Under the pieces are notes generated by a model. It did no database searches, was not told the DNA's origin, and saw only the letters and a list, made by a program, of their open reading frames with translations. This document shows, in pieces, positions 49,964 through 58,012 of a DNA stretch of 64,000 bases. Source of the DNA: Gordonia pseudamarae. Its GTDB lineage: Bacteria > Actinomycetota > Actinomycetes > Mycobacteriales > Mycobacteriaceae. The translations under genes and the position numbers were made by a program. Within the stretch, counting starts at the first letter, position 1; the number at the start of each line of letters is the position of its first letter. The DNA is taken from assembly GCF_025273675.1 (NCBI RefSeq), contig NZ_CP045809.1:4464001-4528000 (forward strand), given 5' to 3'.

Positions 49964-51286
49964 TCAGGTGTCGCGACGGCCGTACAGTGCCGCGAACAGG
50001 AAGTCGCCGACCATCGCGGCAACAGCCGGGAAATCCGTCAGGTGCTCCTCGCCGGCCAGCGCGCCGGCCACCGTGCGCTCGACGGTCCACAGGATGGTGG
50101 CCGCGTACTGCGGCGCCGCGGGTCCGGCCGGAGCGAGTCCGGCCGCCCGATCGGTCTCGATCAGTGACGTGAGAACGGTTTCCATCGCACTCATCGCGGT
50201 CAGATACTCGGTGCGCAGCTCGGGCAACCACGGCCAGGTGTGCACGGCGTTGCGGATCACCGCATTGGCGAATTCGTCGAGGTTGAGCCATTGGCGCACA
50301 CCGTCGACGAAAGCGGCCCGATCACCGCGATCGATCGCACCCATCGTCGCCAGACCCGTCACGACATCGCGGGCCGCCTCCCGGAACAGGACGATGAACG
50401 CGTCCTCCTTGCTCCGGAAATAGAAGTAGAACGACGCGCGAGAGACACCCGCGCGGTCCAGAACCTGGGCGACGCTCAGTTCGGCCAGCGGGATATCGGC
50501 GAGCAGTTCGCGCATGGCGTCCAGGATCGACCGGCCGGTGCCCTCCAGGTCGGCGGCTTCACCACCGAAGGCGGGCACTGTGGGGGCGGGCACTGTGAGA
50601 ACGATCGAATCTGATTGGGCGACAATGGGAGTGCCCGACTCCCTGATCGAGAGGGAGCGGCCACCGTAGATCGCCGCCTCGTTGATCGCCCGCAGCGGGG
50701 CCACCGTGGATCGCACGTCCGGAAGGCGCGGATCCAGACCGCGGCTCGACACGTAGAACGTGCGCTCGGCCGCGCTGATGAGCATCGCCGCCACCAGGTC
50801 GGCCGGGGGACCGACGGGTGCGCGGCCCTCGCCGCGTTCGAACTCGATCTGTTCGGTGACCGCATCGACGAAGCGCTCGAAGATGCCCTGCCATATCCGC
50901 CCGACGACCGGCTCGGAATGCATGTGCTCGAGCACCGCACAGATGACCGCGCCATGCTCGTCCCACATCTGCAGGGTGCTTTCCAGGCTCACGCCCATCT
51001 GCCGGGAACGGTTACGTCCGGGCTCGGACGACCACGGCCCGTCGGCACCATAGGAGGTGTCCAGTACCCGGCCCAGCAGCGCGACGAGGACGTCGTACTT
51101 GTTGGCGAAGTAGTGATAGAAGTTGGCGCGGGATATCCCCGCCTTCTTCAGGATCTTCGCCACGGTGAGCTTCTGCAGCGATGTCTGGGCGAGCAGTTCC
51201 TCGGTCGCGTCGAATACCGCCAACTCGGTGGCGGAATTGCCGTCGAAGTCCCGTGGACGTCGCCGGGCGTACGAAGTACTGGTCAT
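49964..51286 (-). CDS. Tandem (fused) double TetR-family regulator
   Basis: This is 440 residues made of two complete TetR units in one chain. Unit 1 has its helix-turn-helix at about 40-65 (VAKILKKAGISRANFYHYFA, then NKYDVL) with a ligand domain to about 205. Unit 2 has VAQVLDRAGVSRASFYFYFR, then SKEDAFIV, at about 270-300 with its own ligand domain to the end. Both resemble the EthR branch. A normal TetR is about 200 residues and works as a dimer; this protein may bind DNA as an intramolecular pseudo-dimer. ATG 51286 has only a weak ribosome-binding site. Palindromes at 51304-51329 are candidate operators for autoregulation. Confidence 0.88.
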   Translation of the reverse strand: MTSTSYARRRPRDFDGNSATELAVFDATEELLAQTSLQKLTVAKILKKAGISRANFYHYFANKYDVLVALLGRVLDTSYGADGPWSSEPGRNRSRQMGVSLESTLQMWDEHGAVICAVLEHMHSEPVVGRIWQGIFERFVDAVTEQIEFERGEGRAPVGPPADLVAAMLISAAERTFYVSSRGLDPRLPDVRSTVAPLRAINEAAIYGGRSLSIRESGTPIVAQSDSIVLTVPAPTVPAFGGEAADLEGTGRSILDAMRELLADIPLAELSVAQVLDRAGVSRASFYFYFRSKEDAFIVLFREAARDVVTGLATMGAIDRGDRAAFVDGVRQWLNLDEFANAVIRNAVHTWPWLPELRTEYLTAMSAMETVLTSLIETDRAAGLAPAGPAAPQYAATILWTVERTVAGALAGEEHLTDFPAVAAMVGDFLFAALYGRRDT

Positions 51287-51303
51287 GCGGCCAAGTCTAG
51301 ATC

Positions 51304-51329
51304 TGTCCAGACAAGACGTCTATACAGAC
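51304..51329 (-). promoter_or_regulatory. Pair of palindromes upstream of the double TetR gene
   Basis: TGTCCAGACA (51304-51313, perfect outer arms) and GTCTATACAGAC (51318-51329, 10 of 12 symmetric) are separated by 4 bases, 18-43 bases upstream of the start codon. Two unlike palindromes side by side would suit a regulator with two unlike DNA-binding domains. Confidence 0.5.
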
Positions 51330-51350
51330 GTGCAACCCGGGACCTAGTAC

Positions 51351-51599
51351 TCATACCGCGGCCAGCAGTGCCTCGTCGAACGCATCGGCCATCTCCAGCA
51401 TCGGATAGTGACCGCAATCGAACTCGATGAGTTTACCGCCCACCTGTTCGGCCACCCAGCGAGCACCACGGACCGACAACGCCGGGTCGGCGGTGCCGAT
51501 GATCTGAACGAGCGGCACATCGAGTCCGTCGAGCGCCTCGGTCTGCTCGGCGCACAGCAGCGTACGCATCGCCGCCGCCCCGGCCCACGTGGGCGTCTG
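51351..51599 (-). pseudogene. Alpha/beta hydrolase, C-terminal part cut off by IS110 copy 2
   Basis: This frame encodes the C-terminal end of a haloperoxidase/esterase-type alpha/beta hydrolase: LQTPTWAGAAAMRTLL at the junction, VPLVQIIGTADPALSVRGAR with the acid-loop Asp, and FDCGHYPMLEMADAFDEAL with the catalytic His. The N-terminal part (with the nucleophile Ser) lies across the element at 53121-53664 on the same strand. The gene is therefore inactivated. The two frames match if two extra bases (mod 3) are allowed at the fusion point, consistent with an IS junction a few bases from the TCCTT overlap. Confidence 0.85.
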
Positions 51600-53120
51600 C
51601 AAGGAGAATCTCAATGAAGTTGTCAAGCCCCAGAGGGGGTGAGAATCGGAGGGTGTTGTCAGGCGGCCGCGCCGTGGACGTGGGTTGCGGAATCGGTTGT
51701 GGTGTAGGGCTTCTGGTCGCGGAGCATGGCCCATTGAACGTTGAGACGACGGCGTGCGAGCGCGATGACTGCTTGCACGTGTGTCTTGCCCTCGCGGCGT
51801 TTGCGTTGGTAGTAGACCTGCGAGACGGGATCGCGGTGTACTGCAACCTGCGCGGAGAGATAACAGGAACGCAGCAGTCGGCGGCTGTAGTGCCGCGGCC
51901 GGTGCAGGTTGCCGCTGATCCGGCCGGAGTCGCGGGGAACTGGTGCCAGGCCCGCGACGCCAGCGAGGCGGTCGACGGTGCCGAAGACGGTCATGTCGCC
52001 GCCGGTGGCGGCGAGGAACTCTGCGGCCAGGATGGTCCCGAAGCCGGGCATGCTGGTCAGGATTTCGGCGTGCGGGTGGCGGCGAAATCGGTCCTCGATC
52101 AGCGCTTCGGTGTCGCTGATTTCGCTGTTGAGGGTCATCACCTCCTTGGCCAACCGAGCCACGATCTGCGCGGCGACCTGCTGACCGCGGACCGTGACGT
52201 GCTGCTGATGCGCCGCGTCCATGGCGGTCTGCGCGACCGCGGCTGCATTGCGCACCTTGCGGTTACGCAACCAGGCCTCCAGTCGTGCGTGGCCCATACG
52301 GCGAATCGAATCGGGGGTCTGGTAGCCGGTCAACAAGGTCAACCCGGCCTTGGAACTGCTGTAGTCGATGGCTCGCTCGAGCGCAGGGAAGAACTCCAGC
52401 AAGGTGGCGCGCATCCGGTTGATTGCACGGGTGCGGTCGGCGACCAGGTCTGCCCGGCGGGCGGTCAGGATCCTGAGGTCGACCGCGATGTCGTCACCCG
52501 GGCGCAGGGGTTGCAGGTCGCGGCGCATCCGCGCCTGATCGGCGATGACTGCCGCATCCTTAGCGTCGGACTTACCGTCACCTCGGTAGCCCTTCGATGC
52601 GTGGTGCACGGTCCTGCCGGGCAGATAAAGCAGCCTCTGTTGCGCGTCGATCAGCAAAGCGATCAGCAGTGCCCCGCCGCCGGCGTTGAGGTCCATCGCC
52701 CAGGTGACCTCGCCACCGGCGGCAATGTCGCCGACCGTGGCGATCAGGTCAGTCAAGGCGGGTTCGTCGTTGTCGATCCGCCGCGACAAAAGTTGCTCCC
52801 CATCGGTATCGATTACAACGCAGTGATGCGCGGTCTTACCGGCGTCGACACCGGCCCATACTTGTCTCGCCATTCGTGCCTACCTCCGGAGTCGTTGGTG
52901 AACAGTAGGAATCCCTGCAGACGACATCCCCGGCGTGTCCTTACACAGCGATCGCATCGCGTCTCTCAATCAGCGGTCGAGTCGTCGCAGGACACCGGGC
53001 GGCCATTCTCCTTCAGCTGTACCCACCAGCAACACGATGACAGCCATACCCGGAGCCCCAGGGCAACTCACAGCCTACGAAACCACAGGTCTCCGGTCAC
53101 CCCATCTAGAAAGGTAAGGA
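51600..53120 (-). mobile_element. IS110-family insertion sequence, copy 2
   Basis: This is 1521 bp, identical in sequence to copy 1 but inverted. It is inserted within an alpha/beta hydrolase gene. Junctions read ...GCATCCTTACC at the transposase-upstream end and CTCCTTGCAGACG at the other. Its left-end non-coding region (candidate bridge RNA) is 52874-53120. Confidence 0.95.
51659..52873 (-). CDS. IS110-family transposase/recombinase, copy 2
   Basis: This is a 404-residue protein identical to the copy-1 product (DEDD RuvC-like N-terminus, Transposase_20 C-terminus). It is intact, with the same CGGAGG ribosome-binding site. The identical sequence means one copy derives from the other, or both from a common donor, very recently. 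Confidence 0.96.
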   Translation of the reverse strand: MARQVWAGVDAGKTAHHCVVIDTDGEQLLSRRIDNDEPALTDLIATVGDIAAGGEVTWAMDLNAGGGALLIALLIDAQQRLLYLPGRTVHHASKGYRGDGKSDAKDAAVIADQARMRRDLQPLRPGDDIAVDLRILTARRADLVADRTRAINRMRATLLEFFPALERAIDYSSSKAGLTLLTGYQTPDSIRRMGHARLEAWLRNRKVRNAAAVAQTAMDAAHQQHVTVRGQQVAAQIVARLAKEVMTLNSEISDTEALIEDRFRRHPHAEILTSMPGFGTILAAEFLAATGGDMTVFGTVDRLAGVAGLAPVPRDSGRISGNLHRPRHYSRRLLRSCYLSAQVAVHRDPVSQVYYQRKRREGKTHVQAVIALARRRLNVQWAMLRDQKPYTTTDSATHVHGAAA

Positions 53121-53664
53121 TGCGATGCAGCCAATCGAGGGTGTACGGCGCCGGCGGCGTCTTGAACGGATCACCGACCGCGCTGCGGCGCAACGCGACC
53201 CGGTCGGTGTGCTCGGCGGCCAGGATCGTCGCCAGCGGCCCATCGGCCGGCACGCCGTACGGGAACCGCTCGGTGCGCGATGCCGCCACACCGTTGGAGG
53301 CGACCATAACCAGCCGGCCGACCAGGTCGGGCCGGACGTGCGCCATGCGCAGCGCGACCATCCCGCCGAGCGACCAGCCGACCACCGACGCACGCGAGAT
53401 ACCCAGCGTGCCCAGGACATCGGTCGCATCGTCGGCGAGATCGGCGAGATCGTAACCGTGCAGCGGCGCCTCGGATCCACCGTGGCCGCGCTGATCCATC
53501 GCGATCACCCGGCGACCGCTCTCGGCCAGCAATCGCATCTGCCGGTCCCAGACCTCACCGCTGAGACTCCAGCCGTGGATCAGCAGTACCGCCGGACCCT
53601 CGCCCAGCTCGCGCACGTTGATACCGGTACCGTCGCGCACGGCGATCAGCTTCTGCGTCATCAT
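53121..53664 (-). pseudogene. Alpha/beta hydrolase, N-terminal part cut off by IS110 copy 2
   Basis: This frame encodes about 181 residues of an alpha/beta hydrolase: oxyanion motif LLIHGWSLSGEVWD, RVIAMDQRGHGGSEAP, the nucleophile elbow VVGWSLGGMVALRM, and the cap region ending YTLDWLHRI at the IS junction. The ATG at 53664 overlaps the nitroreductase stop (ATGA), so the two were an operon. Reading through into the element adds unrelated residues. The rest of the gene is at 51351-51599. Confidence 0.87.
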
Positions 53665-54407
53665 CGCGCGTCCTCGACGCTCGGCTCGCCCACGAAGGTA
53701 GCCACCTCCGCGGTGCTCCTGCGGTGGGTCCGGTAGCCGTTCACCGGATGCCCGGCATCCGGGTAACCGAACGAGATCCCGATCAGCACCTGACGCGACT
53801 CGGGCAGGCCGAGGTGCTCCCGGATCACCGGCGCCTGTGTGGCCAGCGCCGCCTGCGGTATCGCACCGATCCCGCGGGCATGCGCGGCCAGCAGGAAGCT
53901 CTGCACGAACAGTCCGCAATCGACCGCGCCGTAGGCACCCAGCGCCCGCTCGGTGGTCACGACAGCCACGTGCGGCGCGTCGAAGAAGTCGAAGTTGCGC
54001 ATCATCTGTCGGGCCGACGCCACCCGGTCGCCCTTCTCGATGCCGAGGCTCTCGTAGAGCTGCCGGCCGCTGGTCCGCCTGCGTTCGGCGTAGTCGCCTG
54101 CATAGGACTGCGGGAACGCTATGTCCGGATTCTCCTGCGGCCCACCGGCGAGTGCGGCACCGATCGCGGTGCGCAGGGCCGTGGTCGCCGCGCCCGAGGT
54201 GATGTGCAGGTGCCAGGGCTGGGTATTGCACCACGACGGTGTGCGCCGGGCGATGTCGAGAACCTTCTCGATCTCGGCCCGCGGAACCGGCTCGGGCACA
54301 AACGCCCGGCAACTCCATCGCTCGGAGACCATGCGGTCGAGGACTGCGAACGCCTCGTCGTCCGCACGCCGGACCTGATCGGTTGTCGCGCCGTAACTCT
54401 GACTCAT
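53661..54407 (-). CDS. Nitroreductase-family FMN oxidoreductase
   Basis: This is a 248-residue nitroreductase: SERWSCRAFVPEPVPRAEIE at the N-terminus (the Arg/Ser of the FMN phosphate site), TPSWCNTQPWHLHITSG, VDCGLFVQSFLLAAHARGIG, and IGISFGYPDAGHPVNGYRTH near the end. The family reduces nitro, quinone or enone groups with NAD(P)H. ATG 54407 is chosen (GGGAG 9 bases upstream); ATG 54413 is also possible. It is translationally coupled to the downstream alpha/beta hydrolase that is now disrupted by IS110, so this pathway may be lost. Confidence 0.9.
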   Translation of the reverse strand: MSQSYGATTDQVRRADDEAFAVLDRMVSERWSCRAFVPEPVPRAEIEKVLDIARRTPSWCNTQPWHLHITSGAATTALRTAIGAALAGGPQENPDIAFPQSYAGDYAERRRTSGRQLYESLGIEKGDRVASARQMMRNFDFFDAPHVAVVTTERALGAYGAVDCGLFVQSFLLAAHARGIGAIPQAALATQAPVIREHLGLPESRQVLIGISFGYPDAGHPVNGYRTHRRSTAEVATFVGEPSVEDAR

Positions 54408-54413
54408 GAACAT

Positions 54414-54719
54414 GCACTCCCTGTGACTGGGTGAACCCGGATGTGGGCGAGCCGTGGGGACTCGCGCACATCCGAATGAGGAGCGAACGCCGGCCGCCGG
54501 ACAGCCTGGGTCACGCCCAGCCGGGGCGACCGGGGACGCAACCCACGCACTGACCGTCAACAAGCGGCCATACGATGAGTATAGACATAGTGTTCAGGCT
54601 CGTCTACCCTCGATCTGTAACGGGTATCACAGGCAGGTTGGCCGCCCCGGCGAACGCAGACCGCCCGAGGTGACCCGACACCAGTGGCCCGAACACAAGT
54701 GGCAGAGCAGGAGGCAGCA
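54414..54719. other. Gene-free divergent promoter region
   Basis: This 306-bp gap lies between the divergent nitroreductase and DUF2236 genes. It includes an AT-richer stretch around 54568-54600 (with GAGTATAGACATAGTG) where promoters for both directions are likely. I found no clear palindrome, no copy of the 13-bp motif and no small gene with a good ribosome-binding site. Confidence 0.5.
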
Positions 54720-56117
54720 ATGACCACGACCGAAAAGACCACCCCCGAGAAGATCGCCCCCGAAAAGATCACCCCAGAAAAGATCACCACCGAGAAGATC
54801 ACCGCCGGACACCAACCCGGCGCCCGCACCTTCCGCGGCGATCTCGACGTCCCCGAGGGCCTCCCCCGAGGTCTGGACCTGAGCCGGATCAGGAACCAGG
54901 ACAAGGCGATCGCCATGTACGGGCGTGAGCTGGTGGAGAAGATCACCGACCACGCCCTGCTCGCCGACGACTACGCCTACCAGGCGATGCTCGACGTCAA
55001 GGACAAAAGCAACAACACGAGCTGGCGCACCTTCGACAAGGCACTCGATCACGGCATCGATGCCATCGACGACCCGACCCCCGGCCTGGTCGCAATGTTC
55101 GAACAGCTCGACCGGATCCCCGACTGGGTTGATTTCGACCAGCTCTACCGCGGCGCCGTGGCCTTCTGGCGGGCGGGCCCGATCGTTCCGCCGGTGCTGG
55201 CCTGGGGCGCCATCGCGGGCGGCTTCTCGATGTACAGCGCCACCCGGCCGGTACTGTTCAGCGGCCGGCTCAAGCAGACCGAGCGCGTGGGTACCCGACT
55301 CATCGAGAGCTTCCGGTACGTGGTCGCCGCCTACACCCCGGGCAATATGGGGCGCTTCGAGGAGGGCTTCCGGCTCACCGCCAAGGTGCGCCTCATCCAC
55401 GCCGCCGTCCGGCACAGCCTGAGCCACTCCGACCACTGGGACTGGGCGGGCTGGGGCATCCCGATCAACAACATGGACTCGATGGTCACCCAGGCCGGAC
55501 AGTTCGGCGTGAAGTTCACCGACGCCGTGCAGAGCGCCGGATTCCGTTACAGTGACCGCGAATTGGAAGACATCTTCGCACTCAGCCGCTATGTCGGCTA
55601 TGTCATCGGGGTACCGGAGGACATCCTGCACACCGGCTACGAGGACGCCCGCCTCAAGACCGACCTACACACGATGCTCGAGCTCGCACCCGACGATCTG
55701 TGCCGCGACGTGGTGAACTCGATCATCAAGTACAGCATCGAGAACCCGCCCGGCGGCGTCGAGGTGCTGCCCGGCCCGGTCGCCTCGTTCATGACCGACG
55801 AGCGCCGGCTCAAACTGGCCTACGGCCTGCTGCACTCGTGGATCCCGGCACCGGTCATGGCAGACCTGGGCATCGAGAAGACCGGGTGGGCCAGGATCCT
55901 GCCCACCATCGCCCCCCTGGTGTCGACGTACGAGCGCTTCTCCAAGCGGACCTTCGCCGACGACGAGCGCGCCGCGTTCGACATGTTGCGGCGGTTCAAC
56001 GACGCCATCAAGCTGCCCGAGGGCGCCGACCGCGCACACACGGTGGCCAACCCCGACGAGGTTCATGCCGACATCGCGGCCAACAAGGGCGGAATGCCGC
56101 GGGTGAGCAAACGGTGA
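54720..56117 (+). CDS. DUF2236 protein, MpaB/latex-clearing-protein family
   Basis: This is a 465-residue protein. Residues 1-30 are a TPEKI-type pentapeptide repeat (about five copies) of no known function. The core holds the DUF2236 signature: ESFRYVVAAYTPGNMGRFEE, then RLTAKVRLIHAAVRHSLSHS with the His expected to ligate heme b, and DWAGWGIPINNMDSMVTQAG. Members include rubber oxygenase Lcp and MpaB. Unlike Lcp it lacks a Tat signal peptide, so it is probably cytoplasmic and acts on a soluble or acyl substrate. ATG 54720 follows AGGAGG. Its stop overlaps the CoA-transferase/racemase start. Confidence 0.83.
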   Translation: MTTTEKTTPEKIAPEKITPEKITTEKITAGHQPGARTFRGDLDVPEGLPRGLDLSRIRNQDKAIAMYGRELVEKITDHALLADDYAYQAMLDVKDKSNNTSWRTFDKALDHGIDAIDDPTPGLVAMFEQLDRIPDWVDFDQLYRGAVAFWRAGPIVPPVLAWGAIAGGFSMYSATRPVLFSGRLKQTERVGTRLIESFRYVVAAYTPGNMGRFEEGFRLTAKVRLIHAAVRHSLSHSDHWDWAGWGIPINNMDSMVTQAGQFGVKFTDAVQSAGFRYSDRELEDIFALSRYVGYVIGVPEDILHTGYEDARLKTDLHTMLELAPDDLCRDVVNSIIKYSIENPPGGVEVLPGPVASFMTDERRLKLAYGLLHSWIPAPVMADLGIEKTGWARILPTIAPLVSTYERFSKRTFADDERAAFDMLRRFNDAIKLPEGADRAHTVANPDEVHADIAANKGGMPRVSKR

Positions 56118-57274
56118 CCGCCCGCGCAGCCGACGCCGCTGCCCCGCTGAAGGGCACCCGCATCATCGAGCTCGCCGGGATCGGCCCGGGGCCGTTCGCG
56201 GCGATGATGCTCGCCGACCTCGGCGCGGAGGTCATCTGCGTCGAGCGTCCGGGCGGCAACCCGTGGTCGGGCACCGGGCACGGCGTCCTGTTCCGCAGCC
56301 GCCGCCATATCGCGGTCGATCTCAAACAACCCGACGGGGCGGCCATTGTGCGCCGGCTCTGCGCCGGCGCCGACGGCATCATCGAGACGTTCCGGCCGGG
56401 GGTCGCCGAACGGCTCGGTGTCGGCCCCGACGACTGCCTCGCCGCAAACCCCGACCTGATCTACGGCCGGATGACCGGCTGGGGACAGACCGGGCCGATG
56501 GCCACACTTCCCGGCCACGACATCAACTACATCGCGCTGACCGGCGCCCTGCATTCGATCGGGCGCAAGGACGGTCCACCCGTCGCACCGCTCAATCTCG
56601 TCGGCGACTTCGGCGGCGGCGGGATGCTGCTGGCCGTCGGCATGTTGTCGGGGATCATCTCGGCACGGGCCGGCGGCGGCGGCCGGGTGGTGGACGCGGC
56701 GATGATCGACGGAGCGTCGGCGCTGATGGCGATGTTCCATCAATACCGCGCCGAAGGCTCGTTCGACGACCAGCGGGGCACGCATCTGCTCGGGACCGGC
56801 GCATTCTTCTACGACACCTACCGCACCCGCGACGGGCTGTGGGTGAGCATCGGCGCCATCGAGGCGCAGTTCTGGACCGAGCTCTGCGATGTGCTCGAGC
56901 TGCCGGCCGACATGCGCGCCAACCAGTTCGACGAGAGCCGCTGGGACGAGTTCCGGGAGATCCTCGCGAGCCGGATCGCCGCCCGTGACCGGTCCGAGCT
57001 CGACGCGATGTTCGCCGGGCGCAACACGTGTTACGCACCGGTGCTCAGTCTCGACGAGGCCTACCGTCACCCGCACAATGTGGACCGCGGCACGTTCATC
57101 GACGTCGACGGGGTCATGCAGGCCGCACCGGCCCCACGTTTCGACGGTGTCCCGCCGACCACCCCGACCGCGCGCAGATCACCGGGCGCCGACAGCCGGA
57201 AAGTACTGGCCGACGCCGGGTTCGCCGATCACGAGGTGGCCGAACTCATCAACAGCGGTATCGTTGAACTGTGA
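56114..57274 (+). CDS. Alpha-methylacyl-CoA racemase-like family III CoA-transferase
   Basis: This is 386 residues of the CaiB/BaiF fold. It has the racemase-type residues: TLPGHDINYIALTGALHSIG (His) and LNLVGDFGGGGMLLAVGMLS (Asp), aligned to the His/Asp pair of mycobacterial MCR. The N-terminus is IIELAGIGPGPFAAMMLADL, then GAEVICVERPGG. The enzyme interconverts 2R- and 2S-methylacyl-CoA so that branched or steroid side chains can enter beta-oxidation. The GTG at 56114 overlaps the DUF2236 stop (GTGA), so the proteins are co-translated. That pairing suggests an oxygenase acting on a methyl-branched (isoprenoid or steroid) acyl compound. Confidence 0.87.
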   Translation: MTARAADAAAPLKGTRIIELAGIGPGPFAAMMLADLGAEVICVERPGGNPWSGTGHGVLFRSRRHIAVDLKQPDGAAIVRRLCAGADGIIETFRPGVAERLGVGPDDCLAANPDLIYGRMTGWGQTGPMATLPGHDINYIALTGALHSIGRKDGPPVAPLNLVGDFGGGGMLLAVGMLSGIISARAGGGGRVVDAAMIDGASALMAMFHQYRAEGSFDDQRGTHLLGTGAFFYDTYRTRDGLWVSIGAIEAQFWTELCDVLELPADMRANQFDESRWDEFREILASRIAARDRSELDAMFAGRNTCYAPVLSLDEAYRHPHNVDRGTFIDVDGVMQAAPAPRFDGVPPTTPTARRSPGADSRKVLADAGFADHEVAELINSGIVEL

Positions 57275-57342
57275 CTGTCCAACTGTGACGACCATGTCTC
57301 CGCGAATAACCGGTCGCAGAGACAATCGACGACTACCGATCG

Positions 57343-57690
57343 TCACACGGCGAACACCAGGCGCAATCCGTCGTCGACCCGGCGCATGATGTGGAACGCG
57401 AGGGTGCCGATCGGCTCGGTGAGCCGTGCGCGGTCGACGACCAGCGTCTGGGATACGTTGACCACGCAGTCCTTCGGAAGGCCCGCGGTACCGGCGGCGA
57501 GTTCCACGTTTCCCGGTGCTGCGGCCAGTCGCAGATTGCTGGTGACCGCCGATACGATGACCGTCGCGATCCGGGATCGGTTGAACCGGTCCGACGAGAC
57601 GATCAGAGCGGGCCTGCGGTAGCCGGGCTCGGAGCCGAGCGGCTCACCGAAATCGACCCACCAGACATCGCCGCGTTCTACCACTGCCAC
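57343..57690 (-). CDS. MazF/PemK-family toxin (endoribonuclease)
   Basis: This is a 115-residue MazF-type toxin: ERGDVWWVDFGEPLGSEPGY, RRPALIVSSDRFNRS, TVIVSAVTSNL and KDCVVNVSQTLVVDRARLTE. These match the beta-barrel core of sequence-specific mRNA interferases. GTG 57690 lies 13 bases inside the upstream antitoxin gene, typical of toxin-antitoxin coupling. Both genes lie between convergent units. Confidence 0.88.
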   Translation of the reverse strand: MAVVERGDVWWVDFGEPLGSEPGYRRPALIVSSDRFNRSRIATVIVSAVTSNLRLAAAPGNVELAAGTAGLPKDCVVNVSQTLVVDRARLTEPIGTLAFHIMRRVDDGLRLVFAV

Positions 57691-57911
57691 GCTCCGGACT
57701 CGATGAGACTGCGCCCGACCGCGGGAACGGGATCGCTGTTCAGGCCATCGGCGATATCGTTGAGCGCCGCGGTCACCGAATCCTCCTCCTGGCGTTCGAG
57801 AAACTCACGGACGGCGCGCGTATACAGTTGCGATCGGCTCCAACCGAGGCGGTTGGCGGCGCTGTCGGCTTCACGGAACACATCGTCGGGGATGGAGATC
57901 GCTGTTTTCAT
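57678..57911 (-). CDS. Ribbon-helix-helix antitoxin of the MazF pair
   Basis: This is 77 residues: an N-terminal ribbon-helix-helix DNA-binding domain (MKTAISIPDDVFREADSAAN, RLGWSRSQLYTRAVREFLER) and an acidic toxin-binding tail ending SLIESGAWQW. It neutralises the toxin and represses the operon. ATG 57911 is chosen because the RHH domain begins here. TATAC repeats (57920-57934) upstream can serve as both promoter and operator. Confidence 0.85.
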   Translation of the reverse strand: MKTAISIPDDVFREADSAANRLGWSRSQLYTRAVREFLERQEEDSVTAALNDIADGLNSDPVPAVGRSLIESGAWQW

Positions 57912-57956
57912 ATCCCTGAGTATAAACGGTATAACACTATGCGGGCAGCCCTGATC

Positions 57957-58001
57957 AAAGGGATGTAGGGGTGTCACATAGTGGCACCCCTACATCCCTT
58001 T
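57957..58001. terminator. Terminator downstream of fadE pair
   Basis: A 17-bp inverted repeat (57957-57973 and 57985-58001) is bordered by AAA on the left and TTTT on the right, so it can work in both directions. It lies 11 bases past the fadE stop. Confidence 0.88.
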
Positions 58002-58012
58002 TCGCTAATGTC

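Noticed and set aside
44393-53120. Composite transposon formed by two IS copies
   Set aside because: IS110 elements do not move as classical composite transposons, and each copy sits in a different host gene context with no shared outer target duplication.
53068-54471. 467-codon frame joining part of the nitroreductase region to the hydrolase
   Set aside because: Its first half is out of frame with the nitroreductase; only the part from 53664 down is real hydrolase sequence.
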